Below, one piece after another: positions 1-6,484 of a DNA stretch of 15,481 bases (its first letter is position 1; every line of letters starts with the position of its first letter). This DNA comes from a bacterium. GTDB lineage: Bacteria > UBA9089 > CG2-30-40-21. The stretch is from assembly GCA_030018795.1 (NCBI GenBank), contig JASEHA010000024.1:1-15481 (forward strand). Reading direction: 5' to 3'. The translations under genes were made by a program, and so were the position numbers. Below the pieces are notes generated by a model that saw only the letters and a program-made list of their open reading frames with translations, ran no database searches and was not told the DNA's origin.

Positions 1-15
1 CAAAACCTTTTTCAT
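1..15 (-). CDS. Start of a further gene (partial, first five codons)
   Basis: On the minus strand an ATG at 13-15 lies 9 bases behind a strong GGAGG (plus-strand CCTCC at 25-29). The five visible codons read MKKVL, and the gene runs out of the window. A lysine-rich start followed by hydrophobic residues would suit a signal peptide or membrane anchor, as in the gene just upstream, but five residues cannot prove it. It shows that the minus-strand operon continues leftwards. Confidence 0.6.
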
Positions 16-43
16 TTGTTTTTCCTCCTAAATATTGTTCAAC

Positions 44-619
44 CTAATATGGCTGGTCGAAAATCATATCAGATACCTTTCGGACTGACACGATACACGA
101 AATCTTTATTTTCTGACTATATCCTCCTTTTTCTTGTAGAATTATTTTACAATTGGTTGCAATCAGTGGAGTTGGTGGGGTTAACATGCTCACGGTATAA
201 GCAGGTGCGATCTCACCACCAATCAACAACGTATTCTTAATATTGTCAACCAATTGTAAGTTCATGTAACCTAATGGCTGGGACTCATCCCTAACCATTG
301 TAATATACTCAATAAAAGCCCGATATCCTGCAACTGGTGTTCCAATCGTGAACAATGTTGTAGATGATCCATTTGCAATTAGATTGATTTCAAACTGGTA
401 TGCCTTTGTGGGAGGTGTTGCTTCCCAAATTGGCATGGCAAAGGCTGCAATCGTTCCGATGTTCATCGTCGATGACCCTGTTGTCTCAACTAATAATTTT
501 CCATCAATAACCCTTGCCTTTTGTGCCCCATAGATAATTTCAGTTTGGGTGTTTGCTGCATAGCATTCACTATTAAAGATGATACTTATTATTATTAATA
601 AAAATATTTGTTTTAGCAC
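44..619 (-). CDS. Secreted beta-rich protein of unknown function with signal peptide
   Basis: 191 residues, starting at GTG. The first 22 residues form a classic Sec signal peptide: a Lys near the start, a hydrophobic run FLLIIISIIF, then a likely signal peptidase I site after CYA. The GGAG of the ribosome site is about 11 bases from the GTG, slightly long, but no better in-frame start exists and the signal peptide supports this one. The mature part is rich in alternating hydrophobic, Thr, Gly and Asn residues, as in beta-sandwich proteins. It has two cysteines near the C-terminus that could form a disulfide once exported. I do not recognise a family. Its place at the end of the capsid operon suggests a spike, receptor-binding or envelope-modifying protein, but export of a virion protein would be unusual outside filamentous phages. 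That role is inference. Confidence 0.75.
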   Translation of the reverse strand: MLKQIFLLIIISIIFNSECYAANTQTEIIYGAQKARVIDGKLLVETTGSSTMNIGTIAAFAMPIWEATPPTKAYQFEINLIANGSSTTLFTIGTPVAGYRAFIEYITMVRDESQPLGYMNLQLVDNIKNTLLIGGEIAPAYTVSMLTPPTPLIATNCKIILQEKGGYSQKIKISCIVSVRKVSDMIFDQPY

Positions 620-638
620 AATTACATTATCTCCTTTG

Positions 639-1004
639 CTATATATAGTTTACTGCTAATTTGAAAAACATGTCTATACTGCTTGCATTATTTATCGTGA
701 TATACAGTTTATTCCTCATATCAAAATCTGAATATCTTATATCTATTCCTGTTATTATTTGGCTCATATCAGATGAGTCTACCTGCATCTCAATATCTTG
801 TATCCCCCTGGCTTGTTTGTTATAAATCGTTAGTCTAAATAATCCCGCTGTTGAAGCAGATAAATGAATATCCTTGATTGTGCAAGGATTTAATAAATCT
901 AAATCAAAATCACTACTTTGCTCTGCTAGTATTAATCCTAAATTATATGTTTTAGGATACCATGTTGCTGCTGAAATAAGTTGAATATGTGGTAAATTAC
1001 TCAT
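639..1004 (-). CDS. Small beta-rich protein, candidate minor capsid or vertex protein
   Basis: 121 residues with no membrane segment or signal peptide. The ATG overlaps the stop of the J-domain gene as ATGA, with AAGGGG 7 bases upstream, so translation is probably coupled. The sequence alternates hydrophobic and polar residues (for example FRLTIYN and KLYITINN) and ends in a hydrophobic strand, FFKLAVNYI, the look of a single jelly-roll or beta-sandwich. Its C-terminal pattern (ITINNA, then a hydrophobic strand ending in Y-I) resembles that of the gene at 1350-1706 (ITNTA, then VVWIGYNI). The two may be distant relatives. I recognise no family. A penton, spike or minor capsid role is inferred only from fold-like pattern and operon position. 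Confidence 0.75.
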   Translation of the reverse strand: MSNLPHIQLISAATWYPKTYNLGLILAEQSSDFDLDLLNPCTIKDIHLSASTAGLFRLTIYNKQARGIQDIEMQVDSSDMSQIITGIDIRYSDFDMRNKLYITINNASSIDMFFKLAVNYI

Positions 1005-1357
1005 TTAAAACCCCTTTCTTTTTTTATCTCATTATAAGCTGCCTGTATCATCTCAAATATTTCTGGGTCTCCACCTTTGTCAGGATGGTGAAACTTTACT
1101 CTTGCTCTATAAACTGCTTTAATTTCTTCCTCTGATGATGTCTCAAATACTCCTAATATCTTATATGGAGTATTTTCTACTATAGCTTCTTCTTCTATGT
1201 TAGCCCATGCCTGCTGATTGGCTACTCTATTTGCTTCTATCATTCCAGAGACTATTACTGTCAGTGATTGTGCCGCCGTCAAGAAAGATGTGCCTCTATT
1301 CAATATACTATCTATATTTTTTAATATTCTCGTAACATCATATTGTTTTTTAACCAT
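1001..1357 (-). CDS. J-domain (DnaJ-like) protein, J-domain at C-terminus
   Basis: 118 residues. Residues 64 to 118 form a recognisable J-domain: helix I YKILGV, helix II EEIKAVYRARVKF, the HPD tripeptide within HHPDKGGD, then helix III EIFEMIQAAYNEIKKE. J-domains recruit Hsp70 (DnaK) and stimulate its ATPase through HPD. The usual order is reversed here: the J-domain closes the protein, ends right after helix III and has no Gly/Phe or zinc-finger region. The first 60 residues are helical and mildly hydrophobic (FLTAAQSLTVIVSGMI) and could bind a client or lie along a membrane. The start overlaps the previous stop by 8 bases and the stop overlaps the next ATG. In a capsid operon the likely role is to bring host DnaK to capsid assembly or genome release, which is inference. 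The domain call is firm. Confidence 0.85.
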   Translation of the reverse strand: MVKKQYDVTRILKNIDSILNRGTSFLTAAQSLTVIVSGMIEANRVANQQAWANIEEEAIVENTPYKILGVFETSSEEEIKAVYRARVKFHHPDKGGDPEIFEMIQAAYNEIKKERGFK

Positions 1358-1706
1358 CTATATTATACCCTATCCAAACTACTGGATTTATTACATTGGG
1401 CTGTGCTGTATTGGTAATAATTAAATCTCTAAATTCAAATGGAAAACTTGAACCATCTGTAATCTCACTATTAGAGAAATAAGCTGGAGGTAAGCCTATA
1501 ATGCTTTCAGGAAGATGGAACCTAAAAACTATTTGATATTCTCCTGTTCCCTTAGACATTATAAACATACCATTTACTTTAGCTAAGCTTGGAATAGTTA
1601 ATTCCAATGGAATAGATACTCTTGCTATTGATAAGTTTATTGTAAATCTTGTTACATAGTTTGATGTTGTAATTAGCTTATTAAAATCTTGTGCTGTAGG
1701 TATCAT
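1350..1706 (-). CDS. Small beta-rich protein, candidate minor capsid protein
   Basis: 118 residues when started at the ATG at 1704-1706, which follows GGAGGA by 5 to 6 bases and overlaps the upstream stop as ATGA. A longer in-frame reading to 1745 exists, but its extra 13 codons contain the ribosome site, so I reject it. The body alternates beta-strand-like stretches (TRFTINLSIARVSIPLEL, YQIVFRFHLP) with turns and ends in VVWIGYNI. No signal peptide, membrane helix or cysteine is visible. I do not recognise the family. Together with 639-1004 it could be a single jelly-roll penton or spike-base protein, which DJR viruses need at their vertices. That role is inference. Confidence 0.75.
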   Translation of the reverse strand: MIPTAQDFNKLITTSNYVTRFTINLSIARVSIPLELTIPSLAKVNGMFIMSKGTGEYQIVFRFHLPESIIGLPPAYFSNSEITDGSSFPFEFRDLIITNTAQPNVINPVVWIGYNIDG

Positions 1707-2221
1707 ACTTTCCTCCAGATACCCCAAGCATAAGGGGGTATCCATGTTATAGGCTTATTAGTAATTGCATCTATTGGTATCCATCCACTAATTTTTTTAG
1801 GGGGATTATGTGGTGGACAACCTACCAGTAAAAATACATGACTAAGCGTCTTTATAATGTCTTGAGAAGTCATTGCTACAACGATAGGATACCCAATAGC
1901 TTGTAATAAAGAGCCTATTAGTATTACATATCCATCACAATCGGCTGCCTTTAGTTCTAATGTCTTAAGTGGATACTCAAAGACATCTTTCTTGTATGGA
2001 TCTTCTGTATGCCGAACATTATCGTCTACCCATTTATAAACTGTATTTATTTCACTAATATAATCACGCTCTTTTATTGCCCATGTTCCATCTGCATTCT
2101 TAGAGGTTATGATGCCATTGGCAATAGTACGTATCTTATCATCCTTTCCCCACATATTAATTATATTTGTAATCACTATCAATGCATGAATATCTGCATC
2201 AATTAATGGTACTTTTCTCAT
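1703..2221 (-). CDS. Transglutaminase-like cysteine protein
   Basis: 172 residues. A papain-like/transglutaminase core is visible. Residues 60 to 75 read TVYKWVDDNVRHTEDP, then come VFEYPLKTL and the nucleophile segment AADCDGYVILIGSLLQAIGYP with Cys95. His128 lies in LSHVFLLVG and Asp151 in GWIPIDA, completing a Cys-His-Asp triad in the right order and spacing. Proteins of this family in phages typically carry the same DCD and LLxAxG pattern. Possible activities are peptide cleavage, cross-linking or amidase action on capsid or cell-wall peptides. No signal peptide is visible, so it probably acts in the cytoplasm or inside the virion. The start follows GAGG by 9 bases and lies 23 bases inside the end of the upstream gene. 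The family is fairly sure and the substrate is unknown. Confidence 0.8.
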   Translation of the reverse strand: MRKVPLIDADIHALIVITNIINMWGKDDKIRTIANGIITSKNADGTWAIKERDYISEINTVYKWVDDNVRHTEDPYKKDVFEYPLKTLELKAADCDGYVILIGSLLQAIGYPIVVAMTSQDIIKTLSHVFLLVGCPPHNPPKKISGWIPIDAITNKPITWIPPYAWGIWRKV

Positions 2222-2402
2222 TTATAATATCCTCTTTTTTAATATCTAAAGATAAGCAAAGCTGAGACAATAATGTAGAAAGCACATAAGTTTTTTGTTT
2301 GTAATTTAACCCCATACACCAACTAATAACTATGCCCTTTATCATTGGTGAACATAAAAAATCTAACTTATTATCACAAAGCTTTTTCTCTATAAGTGTC
2401 AT
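2199..2402 (-). CDS. Small protein of unknown function
   Basis: 67 residues with four cysteines and no clear membrane segment. The ATG is about 11 bases from a GGAG, a little far. The 3' end overlaps the transglutaminase-like gene by 23 bases, which argues for coupling. I do not recognise a family. It could be a small accessory or partner of the next gene. Support is operon continuity: without it, an uncovered gap of about 200 bases would stand in an otherwise fully packed operon. Confidence 0.55.
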   Translation of the reverse strand: MTLIEKKLCDNKLDFLCSPMIKGIVISWCMGLNYKQKTYVLSTLLSQLCLSLDIKKEDIINEKSTIN

Positions 2403-2426
2403 CTTGATTATTTCTCCTTTTCTTTC

Positions 2427-3131
2427 TTAAATTGCTTCTATCTTTCCATTGGCAATAGCCTGAAGAATTTGTGCCTTGTTTGTATAATGTAATAATGGGC
2501 AATTATGACCACCATTACCCCAAAAGTATGTTGCATTATATGCTTCATAGCTTATCCTATCCTGAAAAGATAGGTTGTTTATTCTATCCTCTATATCATA
2601 AGTTATGTATGCACCAGAAAGGCATGTCTTGCATCTATAGTTTGGAGAAAAATTGCTTACTGAAAAATCCCCTGTATTTATTGGTAATTCAATATTATAA
2701 TTGTATGTGCCTAACAAGGCTAATACAAGGTCACTCATCCTATTTTTATCTATATATTCAGGAAATGCTTGAATAACAAGTTGTGCATCCAAATATCTGT
2801 GGACATTGCTAACTACTATTTTAACAAAACGGCTTTTTATCCATTTGCTTAAAAAGAGTAGTTCTCTTTTAGGATTTAATAGTTTAAAAGATGGAAATAC
2901 TTTACCACTATTTATATCATCTATAAAATATGACACCTCTAAGTATCTTGGCAATGAGCTATATATTTCAAATAATCGCTCTATTGAATAATAATTAGGT
3001 CTTGTAGAAAAAAGCATAGAATATGTTGTTCTACAAGGTATAATTATATCTTGACTTATAGCCTCGCTTTTAAGCAATGTTGACAACTTTAACCCTACTA
3101 AGTATTCTTCTAAATTGACTTGCCCTATCAT
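2427..3131 (-). CDS. Protein of unknown function, 234 residues
   Basis: 234 residues and one of the longer proteins of the operon. Its ATG overlaps the stop of the upstream membrane-anchored gene as ATGA and follows GAGGG by 5 to 6 bases. The N-terminal two thirds look alpha-helical and mixed, with no membrane helix. Near residue 170 there is a CKTC pair, and a further Cys (HNCPLLHY) lies near the C-terminus, so a metal site or disulfide is possible. The C-terminal part is rich in Tyr, Asn and Gly (YNATYFWGNGGHNC). I do not recognise it. Its position between membrane-anchored proteins and the transglutaminase-like gene suggests a virion or assembly role. Confidence 0.75.
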   Translation of the reverse strand: MIGQVNLEEYLVGLKLSTLLKSEAISQDIIIPCRTTYSMLFSTRPNYYSIERLFEIYSSLPRYLEVSYFIDDINSGKVFPSFKLLNPKRELLFLSKWIKSRFVKIVVSNVHRYLDAQLVIQAFPEYIDKNRMSDLVLALLGTYNYNIELPINTGDFSVSNFSPNYRCKTCLSGAYITYDIEDRINNLSFQDRISYEAYNATYFWGNGGHNCPLLHYTNKAQILQAIANGKIEAI

Positions 3132-3799
3132 TTGTTCCCTCTTTGCATTGCTAATATTAATATTATTATGACTAATATCCCACCGCCAACATATAACATC
3201 ATTTTATTGTCTGTTACAGGTGGTGTTACTGGTAATGCAGGTGATGTACCGACACTTGGAGCCATCATCATACTATCTCCTCGTGATAGGTCAACATCGT
3301 CTTCTATATTTTTTGCTGTAGAGTAAAACTGCTTTGCCTTATCATCTAATCTTGATAGAGATTGATCAAATATTTTATTAACTTCATCTATATCAGAGTC
3401 AGATACTGTTCTTTCTTGACAAAAAACACCATTTTTCCCCTCTTCACCTCGTGCAATGGGTCTTGCATTAACAGTATCACCGTAGCCATCCTTAACTGTC
3501 TTCCAGACACCGCCTGAAAAACTTACAACAGTGCCAGCAACTTTTCCAATACCAGTACCTGTCTTCTTAAATGCTATTTTAAGGTTTTCTCCAAAATCAT
3601 TTTTAAGAGGGTTCCCTATTTTTATATTACCAAACTTGTCTTTTACTACTTCGAATAAAGAACCTGTTGCATTCACGAAAGCAGAAACACCTTTTCCTAA
3701 ACTAACTAATCCACCATTAAAAGTCTTACTTACCGCCCCTGACCCAAATGCTGCTCCTGCAAAAAAGCTGATTAATGCAGTTCTTGTTTCGTCTGCCAT
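3128..3799 (-). CDS. Gly-rich protein with C-terminal membrane anchor
   Basis: 223 residues. The first half is rich in Gly, Lys and small residues, with hydrophobic stretches that are not clear helices (SFFAGAAFGSGAVSKTF). Residues 110 to 170 are polar and helical. A Pro/Thr-rich linker follows, then one C-terminal transmembrane helix (LYVGGGILVIIILILAM) and a basic tail RGNK, giving a tail-anchored layout with the bulk probably cytoplasmic. The ribosome site AAGGAG sits 8 bases before the ATG. In viruses with an internal membrane, such single-anchor proteins join membrane to capsid. I infer the same here without recognising the family. Confidence 0.75.
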   Translation of the reverse strand: MADETRTALISFFAGAAFGSGAVSKTFNGGLVSLGKGVSAFVNATGSLFEVVKDKFGNIKIGNPLKNDFGENLKIAFKKTGTGIGKVAGTVVSFSGGVWKTVKDGYGDTVNARPIARGEEGKNGVFCQERTVSDSDIDEVNKIFDQSLSRLDDKAKQFYSTAKNIEDDVDLSRGDSMMMAPSVGTSPALPVTPPVTDNKMMLYVGGGILVIIILILAMQRGNK

Positions 3800-3814
3800 A
3801 ATATTTTCTCCTTA

Positions 3815-4225
3815 CTAATATATAGGTACTCGTATATTTGCTGGTATATTTATTTCAAGAAAATTCTCTTTTACTACGATTTTTATATCTCGTAATGCCC
3901 AACCAATTCTTATCATGCTGATCCAGCTCTTAATCTCTTCTGGCAATTTAATAGGTGGTTGCTGGTATGTCATAATCACATGAGGTGATGGCTTCTTATC
4001 GATAATCTCTAATATAGGGAAGTTTATCTGGTATTGACCAGGCTTACCTGTAATGTTAATTTTTGATATATCAAACTTAAAGTCAACCCTTCCCTGAGGG
4101 ATAGGAATTCTAATATTGTTTATCACAATAGGCAATGTTATCCATTTTTTGATACGTATATTGTCTATGATTAATGCTGTAGTAGCTATTCCTACTCCCC
4201 ATAAAAGAAGTTTTTTGGCTTTCAT
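3815..4225 (-). CDS. N-terminally anchored beta-rich membrane protein
   Basis: 136 residues. Residues 4 to 21 (KKLLLWGVGIATTALIID) form one transmembrane helix after a basic N-terminus, which could be an uncleaved signal anchor. The rest alternates hydrophobic and polar residues in many Ile/Pro-rich strands (LPIVINNIRIPIPQG, LEINIPANIRVPI), fitting a small beta-sandwich. The pattern recalls LEA2-like beta domains, but I cannot assign it. GAGG lies 7 bases upstream of the ATG and overlaps the previous stop. It probably belongs to the membrane part of the virion, which is inference. Confidence 0.75.
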   Translation of the reverse strand: MKAKKLLLWGVGIATTALIIDNIRIKKWITLPIVINNIRIPIPQGRVDFKFDISKINITGKPGQYQINFPILEIIDKKPSPHVIMTYQQPPIKLPEEIKSWISMIRIGWALRDIKIVVKENFLEINIPANIRVPIY

Positions 4226-4234
4226 TTTTGCACC

Positions 4235-4978
4235 TCAAAATATAGCCATTTCTGCTGGTCTTCCATTTACATCTTTTACACGAATTAAATAAGCAGTATA
4301 TATATTAGTCATTGAAAAACTACCTTTATCAACTGTTGGTTTATATATAGGAATTTCTTTTCCATCAGATGGAGATATGCCAAATATTTGTATCTCCATA
4401 CAATTGGTAGTCTCCCAAAAAAGGTGTATTGTGTTACCTTGTGGGGTTTTAATTTCCCTCGATCTCACTCCATCTTTAGAAGAAGAAATAGTAAACTCCC
4501 ATATCCTTGCTGTAGTTGCATTTAGATTGGTTTCTATATTAGTCTTTGTGGCTTCTTTTTCCGCCTTCATCTTTTCTACCGACTTTTTATATGTATTTAC
4601 AAGAAATGACCATGTTTTTCCAGTTGCAGCTACCAGCTTCTTTATGCTGCTCCACCCAAGTGATACCTGCTGTCCCTTAGGTAATATTAGACCATCGCCT
4701 AAGTCTATGTCTGCAGAAGAGGTAACAATAATTTCTGGGGGAAGATAGCTCTTAATTGCATATGCAACTTTTTTGCCTTGAACTGACATCGTCGGTAGAA
4801 TATCTTTTTCTTTGCTCAATTGCTGTTGAGCCAGTATCTCTTCGACTTCCTTTTTCTTTTGTGTAGTAGTATAAATATAAAATCCTACTCCTGCTACCGC
4901 TGCCATAGATAAGATTATTAATAAAGTATTATCTTTCCTTCCTTCCTTCTTATATTTTGTGATTTCTGTATCTGCCAT
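4235..4978 (-). CDS. Membrane-anchored protein with coiled coil and Ig-like C-terminal domain
   Basis: 247 residues in three parts. Residues 1 to 40 carry a basic start and one transmembrane helix (TLLIILSMAAVAGVGFYIY). Residues 40 to 150 include charged, coiled-coil-like stretches (KKSVEKMKAEKEATKTNIE). Residues from about 155 to the end look like an immunoglobulin-like beta domain: a strand IHLFWETTNCMEIQI, then a KGSFSM turn and strands ending YLIRVKDVNGRP, the common layout of W-containing strand, GS turn and Y-x-hydrophobic-V strand. GGAGG lies 5 bases before the ATG. A membrane-to-capsid strut or displayed adhesin fits this plan. The Ig-like call is by eye and moderate. Confidence 0.75.
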   Translation of the reverse strand: MADTEITKYKKEGRKDNTLLIILSMAAVAGVGFYIYTTTQKKKEVEEILAQQQLSKEKDILPTMSVQGKKVAYAIKSYLPPEIIVTSSADIDLGDGLILPKGQQVSLGWSSIKKLVAATGKTWSFLVNTYKKSVEKMKAEKEATKTNIETNLNATTARIWEFTISSSKDGVRSREIKTPQGNTIHLFWETTNCMEIQIFGISPSDGKEIPIYKPTVDKGSFSMTNIYTAYLIRVKDVNGRPAEMAIF

Positions 4979-4989
4979 GATAACCTCCG

Positions 4990-5241
4990 CTATGTTTTTT
5001 TCTTAATTTCCTTAAATATTAGATATACAGTCCAAATAAAACCAAGTATAGCTACAGCACCAAAAGGTGATGTAAACTTTTTAATAGCCATATTCCAGTC
5101 TACTTTATCTTGTCTAATGAGAATAGGAATTGAACACCATGTAATAGCAATCAACATGGTTGTTATTATTGATGTCCATCCTATCTTTTTCAAAGCCTCA
5201 ATAAATTTGCCCTTGGTGGCTATGATTGCCCCAGTGTTCAT
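4990..5241 (-). CDS. Two-helix membrane protein A', paralogue of 5673-5969
   Basis: 83 residues with two predicted transmembrane helices (about 21-40 and 59-76) and a Lys-rich C-terminal tail. It matches the protein at 5673-5969 along its length. Both have KIGW, then I-x-T-T, then T-W with P-I five residues on, a Q and a W in the loop, then S-P, I-L-G-x-x-W, L-I and a poly-Lys end. Roughly a third of aligned residues are identical by eye. The gene starts at ATG 5239-5241 after AGGG. It forms a pair with the gene just upstream (5276-5626), and this pair looks like a second copy of 5673-6441. Role unknown. A virion membrane or lysis (holin-like) role is possible. Confidence 0.75.
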   Translation of the reverse strand: MNTGAIIATKGKFIEALKKIGWTSIITTMLIAITWCSIPILIRQDKVDWNMAIKKFTSPFGAVAILGFIWTVYLIFKEIKKKT

Positions 5242-5275
5242 ATTATCCCTCTATATTTGGTCTTGGATTCTTATT

Positions 5276-5626
5276 CTAATTAAAAAACTCTTTTTTAATT
5301 ACACTCTCTTTTTGTTCTGTCTTATTGTAATCATTAATTGCATCTTGTGTCCTTGGATAGCAATAAATCGTTGTTGAAAACTTCTTGCCAAAAGATATCC
5401 CAAAGAAAGGATTGCTCATAGGTTCTTCTGTTATCTCAAAACATACAATATCATATCCACTTTTATATATTTCTATTTCTATTTTTCTTTTTAGTTTTTC
5501 AACGGTTAGCTCTTCTATGAAGGGAATTTTAGGAGAAAGTAATACTATAGTAATTTCCTTTAGCTTCCTACCATTATATTTTTTCATATTGTCTGGCATT
5601 TTATACTTATGTGTTTTGGCAAGCAT
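5276..5626 (-). CDS. Soluble protein B', likely paralogue of 5971-6441
   Basis: 116 residues, mixed alpha/beta, with no membrane helix. The core shares a pattern with the protein at 5971-6441: a beta strand (ITIVLLSPKIP against KIVFLTFRIP), a charged helix with RK-x-IE, a Y-x-I strand, IT-x-E, then a closing strand (TTIYCYP against TIEINSYP). Similarity is weaker than between the two membrane partners, so common origin is likely but not certain. It lacks the N- and C-terminal extensions of the upstream copy. The ribosome site AAGGA lies about 8 bases before the ATG. Function unknown. Pairing with a two-helix membrane protein in both copies suggests a complex at the membrane. Confidence 0.7.
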   Translation of the reverse strand: MLAKTHKYKMPDNMKKYNGRKLKEITIVLLSPKIPFIEELTVEKLKRKIEIEIYKSGYDIVCFEITEEPMSNPFFGISFGKKFSTTIYCYPRTQDAINDYNKTEQKESVIKKEFFN

Positions 5627-5672
5627 ATTTGCATCCTTTTGTTAGTATATAAACGCATTATTCTTGTCAGTG

Positions 5673-5969
5673 TTATGTTGTTAGTCCTAATATGGATTTC
5701 TTCTTTTTCTTTAATATCAAAAAGATACCCCAAACTGCTCCAAGAATACCAATCATCATTAATGGAGAAGTATTACTATGAATAGACTCTATATCTGGTG
5801 TAATATCTTCTATGACAATATCCTTTGATGTCTCTTTTTTCCATTCTGCTATATTTTGTTGCATAAAAATAGGAACAGCATACCATGTAACTATGGTAAA
5901 GACTGTTGTCATAATGGTAACCCATCCTATCTTGCTAATAGCTGTAAATATAATATGAAGGAATGGCAT
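5673..5969 (-). CDS. Two-helix membrane protein A, paralogue of 4990-5241
   Basis: 98 residues with two transmembrane helices (about 17-35 and 70-87). They are joined by an acidic loop longer than in the downstream copy, and the tail KKKKK is strongly basic. Matches to the copy at 4990-5241 are described in that entry. One base separates its ATG from the TAA of the soluble partner upstream, with GAGG 6 bases before the start, so the two are translated together. Tailless membrane-containing phages encode many such small membrane proteins. A holin is the main alternative. Confidence 0.75.
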   Translation of the reverse strand: MPFLHIIFTAISKIGWVTIMTTVFTIVTWYAVPIFMQQNIAEWKKETSKDIVIEDITPDIESIHSNTSPLMMIGILGAVWGIFLILKKKKKSILGLTT

Positions 5970-5970
5970 A

Positions 5971-6441
5971 TTAGTCCTCTTCCATTAACTTTGCCAGTAA
6001 CATATATGAAAGCAATTCTATCTGTTTTTCGCTAAACTCTATTTTCTTTGCTTTTGTTTTTTTAATGTTTTCTCTTTCTTTTACTTCTATTGGATAGCTA
6101 TTAATTTCTATAGTATATTTATCTTTCCATATTAGATAATTAGGTTTAGCCTCTTCTATGGTTATCGTATAATCTAAAATCATATAATTTTTTTTTGTTA
6201 TCGAGTTTTCAATCCTTTTTCTAAATGCATCAAAATCCTTTTCTATTGACATTATGCCTGGTATAGGAATACGAAATGTTAGAAATACTATTTTTGTTTG
6301 GCAAATTACTGGCTTCTTATTAGATGTCTTAGCAAGAGCCTCGATTTTTTCAATATTTTTATCTATCTTATATCGGATTGTTCTATATCCTGTTGATATA
6401 GGCATAATGGCAACTCCATACCATTGCGGCTCATCCGTCAT
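5971..6441 (-). CDS. Soluble protein B of unknown function; start uncertain
   Basis: 156 residues from the first ATG. No membrane helix. The core (about 45 to 120) resembles 5276-5626, and the C-terminus adds a Lys/Glu-rich helix. The start is in doubt. ATG 6439-6441 has no ribosome site and lies in the loop of a 10-bp stem hairpin. An in-frame ATG at 6403-6405 (MPISTG) has GGAG 8 bases upstream and would give 144 residues. Either the hairpin controls initiation or the true start is the second ATG. This is the first gene after the candidate major capsid gene, where expression normally must drop. Confidence 0.7.
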   Translation of the reverse strand: MTDEPQWYGVAIMPISTGYRTIRYKIDKNIEKIEALAKTSNKKPVICQTKIVFLTFRIPIPGIMSIEKDFDAFRKRIENSITKKNYMILDYTITIEEAKPNYLIWKDKYTIEINSYPIEVKERENIKKTKAKKIEFSEKQIELLSYMLLAKLMEED

Positions 6442-6455
6442 TAGAATGAGCCGCA
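6425..6455 (-). promoter_or_regulatory. 10-bp perfect stem-loop just after the capsid gene
   Basis: TGCGGCTCAT (6425-6434) and ATGAGCCGCA (6446-6455) are exact inverted repeats around an 11-base loop. They are GC-rich in an AT-rich setting and begin 29 bases past the stop of the candidate major capsid gene. No run of T follows on the minus strand, so it is not a standard intrinsic terminator. The loop holds the first possible start codon of the next gene. Likely roles are protection of the capsid mRNA 3' end, attenuation, or translational control, all of which would raise capsid output over downstream genes. Confidence 0.7.
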
Positions 6456-6484
6456 GTCTAATAAAGATAATCTGGAACTATCAG

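Noticed and set aside
6425..6455. Hairpin as an intrinsic terminator
   Set aside because: The stem is strong but the minus strand continues ATGGTATGG with no run of T, and the same-strand operon goes on without a new promoter.
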